NCBI RefSeq assembly: GCF_019357415.1
Contig: NZ_CP048410.1
Span: 558,001 to 622,000 of the forward strand
Reading direction: 5' to 3'
Source: Gramella sp. MT6
GTDB lineage: Bacteria; Bacteroidota; Bacteroidia; Flavobacteriales; Flavobacteriaceae
DNA length: 64,000 bases
In this document: one piece after another, positions 61,557-64,000 of the stretch
Numbering within the stretch: position 1 is the first letter of the stretch
Layout of the letters: each line of letters starts with the position of its first letter
Made by a program: the position numbers and the translations under genes
Notes under the pieces: model-generated
The model's database searches: none
What the model saw: only the letters and a program-made list of their open reading frames with translations
What the model was told of the DNA's origin: nothing

Positions 61557-61931
61557 ATGTCAGAACTAGAGAAAAAGAATGTATTATCAGACAAGTCTTA
61601 TCAGTTCGCATTGAATATTGTTAGCCTTTATAAAAAACTAAGCATCGAAAAAGAATATGTTTTATCAAGGCAACTTCTCAAATCAGGAACTTCAATAGGA
61701 GCAAATGTAGCTGAGGCTAACGGAGCAATCTCCAATTCTGATTTTTCAGCAAAAATTTCTATAGCGTATAAGGAAAGTCTAGAAACAAAATACTGGTTAA
61801 GATTATTAAAAGATTCAGATTATCTGGAGGAAGAGAAATTTCAATCTTTGTTTGAATCTACAGATGAGCTTTCTAAAATTTTATATTCTATTCTTAAGTC
61901 AACCCGAATTAAACCCAAATCTAATAACTGA
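61557..61931 (+). CDS. Four-helix-bundle protein (23S rRNA IVP family)
   Basis: 124 residues, all helical, matching the four-helix-bundle/IVP family: SYQFALNIVSLYKKL (about 14-28), LSRQLLKSGTSIGANVAEANGA (about 37-58, read in pieces), FSAKISIAYKESLETKYWLRLLKDS (about 63-87). Such genes occur inside 23S rRNA intervening sequences and as free copies scattered in Bacteroidota genomes. Here it sits alone between ruvC and hemW, bracketed by AT-rich inverted-like repeats. Role unknown. Confidence 0.88.
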   Translation: MSELEKKNVLSDKSYQFALNIVSLYKKLSIEKEYVLSRQLLKSGTSIGANVAEANGAISNSDFSAKISIAYKESLETKYWLRLLKDSDYLEEEKFQSLFESTDELSKILYSILKSTRIKPKSNN

Positions 61932-61960
61932 TAATTGCTTATTGTTAATTGATCATTGTT
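61926..61960. repeat. Right AT-rich flank of the four-helix-bundle cassette
   Basis: TGATAATTGC, TTATTGTTAATTG and TGATCATTG, related by partial inversion to the left flank. It runs to the hemW ATG at 61961. Confidence 0.45.
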
Positions 61961-63085
61961 ATGAGCGGTATATACATACATATTCCTTTTTGCAGGCAGG
62001 CTTGCCATTACTGTGATTTCCACTTTTCGACTTCCACGAAAAAGAAAACCGAGTTGGTGGAAATGCTTTGCAGGGAGCTGGAACTGAGAAAGGACGAAAT
62101 AGGACAGCAAATTCAAACTATCTATTTTGGCGGTGGAACTCCTTCCCTACTGAATTCTGAAGAATTAAAACTGATCTTCAAAACGATCTTTAAACATTTC
62201 GATGTTTCTGAAAATGCCGAAATCACGCTTGAGGCAAATCCCGATGATCTATCAGAAGAAGTGATCAAAATGTTAGATGCTTCTCCGGTGAATCGATTGA
62301 GTATTGGAGTGCAGTCATTTTTTGAAGAGGATCTTAAATTGATGAACCGGGCTCATAATTCTGAAGAAGCACTGACCTGTCTTCAGCTAGCAAAGCAATA
62401 TTTTGATAATATCAGCATCGATCTTATCTACGGGATTCCCGGGCAATCAAATGAACAATGGATAGAGAATTTAAACAAAGCCCTTGAGCTTGATATTCCG
62501 CATATTTCAAGTTACGCGCTCACCGTAGAACCAAAAACCGCTCTTGAAAAATTCATAGAAAAAGGTAAGGTCAAGCCGGTAGAAGATGAAACCTACCGGG
62601 AGCAATTCGATATTCTGGTAAACAAGCTCACCACAAACGGATTTGAGCATTATGAATTTTCGAATTACGGAAAACCCCGTTATCATTCTCAGAACAATAT
62701 GGCTTACTGGCTGGGAAAATCTTACCTGGGAATTGGCCCATCAGCACATTCCTATGATGGCACTTCCAGAAAATGGAATATCAGCAATAACACGCTGTAT
62801 ATAAAAGCCATTGAAGCCGGAAATTTACCTCAGCAAACCGAAAAACTTTCCACCACCGATACTTATAATGAATATGTAATGACAAGGCTCCGAACCAAAT
62901 TTGGTGTTTCCACAGATGATATTCAGCAAAAATTTGGAGAAAAATACCGTGATCATTTTTTAATGGAAACCGGTAAATTTCAAGATGACGGACTCATAGA
63001 AAAAATTGGAAACACTTTTCATATCACTCCCAAAGGAAAATTCCTTAGTGACGGGATCGCAGCAGATCTTTTCTATATAGATTAA
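61961..63085 (+). CDS. hemW: HemW-type radical SAM protein
   Basis: 374 residues from ATG 61961, which gives MSGIYIHIPFC; four in-frame codons upstream are ignored. The 4Fe-4S motif is CRQACHYCDF (about 11-20), C-x3-C-x2-C. Then IYFGGGTPSLL (about 57-67), GVQSFFEEDLKLMNRAH near 115 and a C-terminal HemN-like winged domain. HemW is a haem chaperone rather than a coproporphyrinogen oxidase; the family was long annotated as HemN-like. Haem transfer here is inference. Confidence 0.92.
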   Translation: MSGIYIHIPFCRQACHYCDFHFSTSTKKKTELVEMLCRELELRKDEIGQQIQTIYFGGGTPSLLNSEELKLIFKTIFKHFDVSENAEITLEANPDDLSEEVIKMLDASPVNRLSIGVQSFFEEDLKLMNRAHNSEEALTCLQLAKQYFDNISIDLIYGIPGQSNEQWIENLNKALELDIPHISSYALTVEPKTALEKFIEKGKVKPVEDETYREQFDILVNKLTTNGFEHYEFSNYGKPRYHSQNNMAYWLGKSYLGIGPSAHSYDGTSRKWNISNNTLYIKAIEAGNLPQQTEKLSTTDTYNEYVMTRLRTKFGVSTDDIQQKFGEKYRDHFLMETGKFQDDGLIEKIGNTFHITPKGKFLSDGIAADLFYID

Positions 63086-63138
63086 TGGCTTATCCAGACG
63101 CAAAGCAAAAACTCAGACCTTAATACTCCGTCCGATCC

Positions 63139-63194
63139 GTCACCCTGAACTTGTTTCAGGGTATTATGAGATGCTGAAACAAGTTCAGCATGAC
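63139..63194. repeat. Palindromic intergenic repeat, copy 4 (best preserved)
   Basis: Borders GTCA and TGAC. The left half contains CTGAACTTGTTTCAG and the right half CTGAAACAAGTTCAG, exact reverse complements. Each half is also a small hairpin (CCCTGAA/TTTCAGGG and GCTGAA/TTCAGC). It can fold as two hairpins or as one long one. An AT-rich tail at about 63220-63246 resembles the one after copy 3. Confidence 0.85.
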
Positions 63195-63252
63195 GATTTT
63201 ATCAAAATCGAGATAAATCCCAATTGTCCATTATCAATTTTCAACTAAATAC

Positions 63253-63260
63253 TACATTTG
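63253..63260 (+). promoter_or_regulatory. -7 element TACATTTG of the cyclase gene
   Basis: Exact match 19 nt before ATG 63280. No convincing TTG at -33. Confidence 0.5.
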
Positions 63261-63279
63261 TTAGGACCAATTAAACAAT

Positions 63280-64000
63280 ATGTTAGCGAACATAAGCCAT
63301 CTTGGCAATTCATATAAAATAGATTTCTCTCATCCACTGGATATTTCTATCAGTCTTCGCGGGGATAATAAGAACCCAATGGCCTGGTATTTAAAGCACC
63401 CGAAGATTGAACCCGTGGTTGATGGTGATTTTATCGGGAAAGTGAGCAAAGGGTCTTCCGTGAATTTCAATAATATCTGGTTTAATCCGCATGCCCATGC
63501 TACGCATACCGAATGTGTGGGCCACATCAGCAGCGAAACACATACTATTCAGCAGCATCTGAAAACCTTCTTTTTCAAAGCTGAACTTATTTCCATTGAA
63601 CCTCAGAAAAAAGGTGACGACTTCGTTTTCACTAAAGAACAGCTACAAAAGAAAATGAAAGATTTCAATGCTGAAGCGCTTGTGTTGCGAACACTTCCAA
63701 ATTATATCGGGAAGATCTCCAAAAATCATTCGCATACCAACTGGCCGTATATTGAGGAAAATGCCATGATCTATATTCGTGAATTAGGCATTAAACATTT
63801 GTTGACCGATCAGCCTTCAGTCGATAGGGAAAAAGATGAAGGAAAATTACTGGCTCATAAAGCCTTCTGGGATTATCCAAAGAACACCAGGTTTGATGCT
63901 ACAATTACAGAATTGATCTATGTCCCGAATAAGATTGAAGATGGAGATTATTTCCTGAATCTTCAACCCGCTTCTTTTGAAAATGATGCCGCTCCCTGCA
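63280..64000 (+). CDS. Cyclase/kynurenine formamidase-like protein, 3' end cut by window
   Basis: 240 residues visible, running off the window end. The N-terminal half has HPLDISISLRG near 18 and the metal-binding block FNPHAHATHTECVGHIS (about 68-84), the equivalent of HxGTHxDxPxH in KynB-type cyclases, then RTLPNYIG near 134 and LLTDQPSVDREKDEG near 172. Metal-dependent hydrolase; kynurenine formamide is only one possibility. Starts at ATG 63280 with a consensus -7 element upstream. Confidence 0.82.
   Translation, partial: MLANISHLGNSYKIDFSHPLDISISLRGDNKNPMAWYLKHPKIEPVVDGDFIGKVSKGSSVNFNNIWFNPHAHATHTECVGHISSETHTIQQHLKTFFFKAELISIEPQKKGDDFVFTKEQLQKKMKDFNAEALVLRTLPNYIGKISKNHSHTNWPYIEENAMIYIRELGIKHLLTDQPSVDREKDEGKLLAHKAFWDYPKNTRFDATITELIYVPNKIEDGDYFLNLQPASFENDAAPC

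Overview
The window is a chromosomal segment of a marine-type Flavobacteriaceae bacterium (Bacteroidota), probably close to Gramella/Christiangramia, Salegentibacter or Zunongwangia. The evidence is low GC, the Bacteroidota promoter core TAnnTTTG in front of many genes, few Shine-Dalgarno sequences, and families typical of the phylum: a T9SS sorting domain, PorT, DUF4271, DUF4296, DUF5686, DUF5777, a 933-residue TonB-dependent receptor and BlaI/M56 with TonB C-terminal domains. Genus is inference. I see no prophage, integrative element, IS element or CRISPR array; it is mostly core genome with a few accessory patches.

Layout. 1-3.8 kb: a truncated lipocalin-like lipoprotein, then the ribosomal block rplM-rpsI-rpsB-tsf with a structured leader before rpsB and an attenuator-like terminator before tsf. 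3.8-7.6 kb: trmN6, a large nested inverted repeat, an acyl-CoA dehydrogenase, an SRPBCC protein, a 59-residue Cys-rich gene and a DUF3050 protein. 7.7-12.4 kb (minus): Fe-S/redox operon mrp-nfu-FNR-ferredoxin, then trmB-lysE-ATL. 12.4-21.8 kb: a MurG-like glycosyltransferase, phoR-phoB, PhoB-like boxes, a TonB receptor, a duplicated beta-helix lipoprotein, a minimal T9SS-sorted protein, a LuxE-like enzyme and a candidate structured RNA. 22-35 kb: housekeeping genes tyrS, SDR, DUF4296, pyrC, dpm1-like, DUF4271, hemD, pckA, DUF423, saccharopine dehydrogenase, Lrp, Zn protease, pyrH, frr.

35-50.9 kb: DUF5686 outer-membrane protein, MMPL/RND exporter, asnS, rluA-type synthase, rpoN, PAP2-like protein, porT, an exbB-x-exbD-exbD motor operon, tRNA-Ser(GGA), ansA, an acyltransferase and tatD. 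51-54.7 kb (minus): a YceI / DUF5777 barrel / Rieske lipoprotein cassette, an FAD monooxygenase and DUF456. 54.7-59.3 kb: a BlaI/M56 signalling locus with tandem operators, three TonB-C-like domains, a TPR protein and a gene that seems to start at CTG. 59.3-64 kb: YciI-like, GT2, ruvC, a four-helix-bundle cassette flanked by AT-rich repeats, hemW and a truncated cyclase.

Most interesting: (1) a palindromic intergenic repeat family (four copies) and a separate nested inverted repeat; (2) tandem 11-bp-spaced TTAACA-type boxes between phoB and a TonB receptor, pointing to a phosphate-controlled outer-membrane locus with an exactly 930-bp internal duplication; (3) a 110-nt folded region plus terminator downstream of the LuxE-like gene; (4) a three-hairpin rpsB leader; (5) the BlaI/M56/TonB-C locus; (6) the YceI-DUF5777-Rieske cassette. 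All functions are inferred by reading; no search was run.
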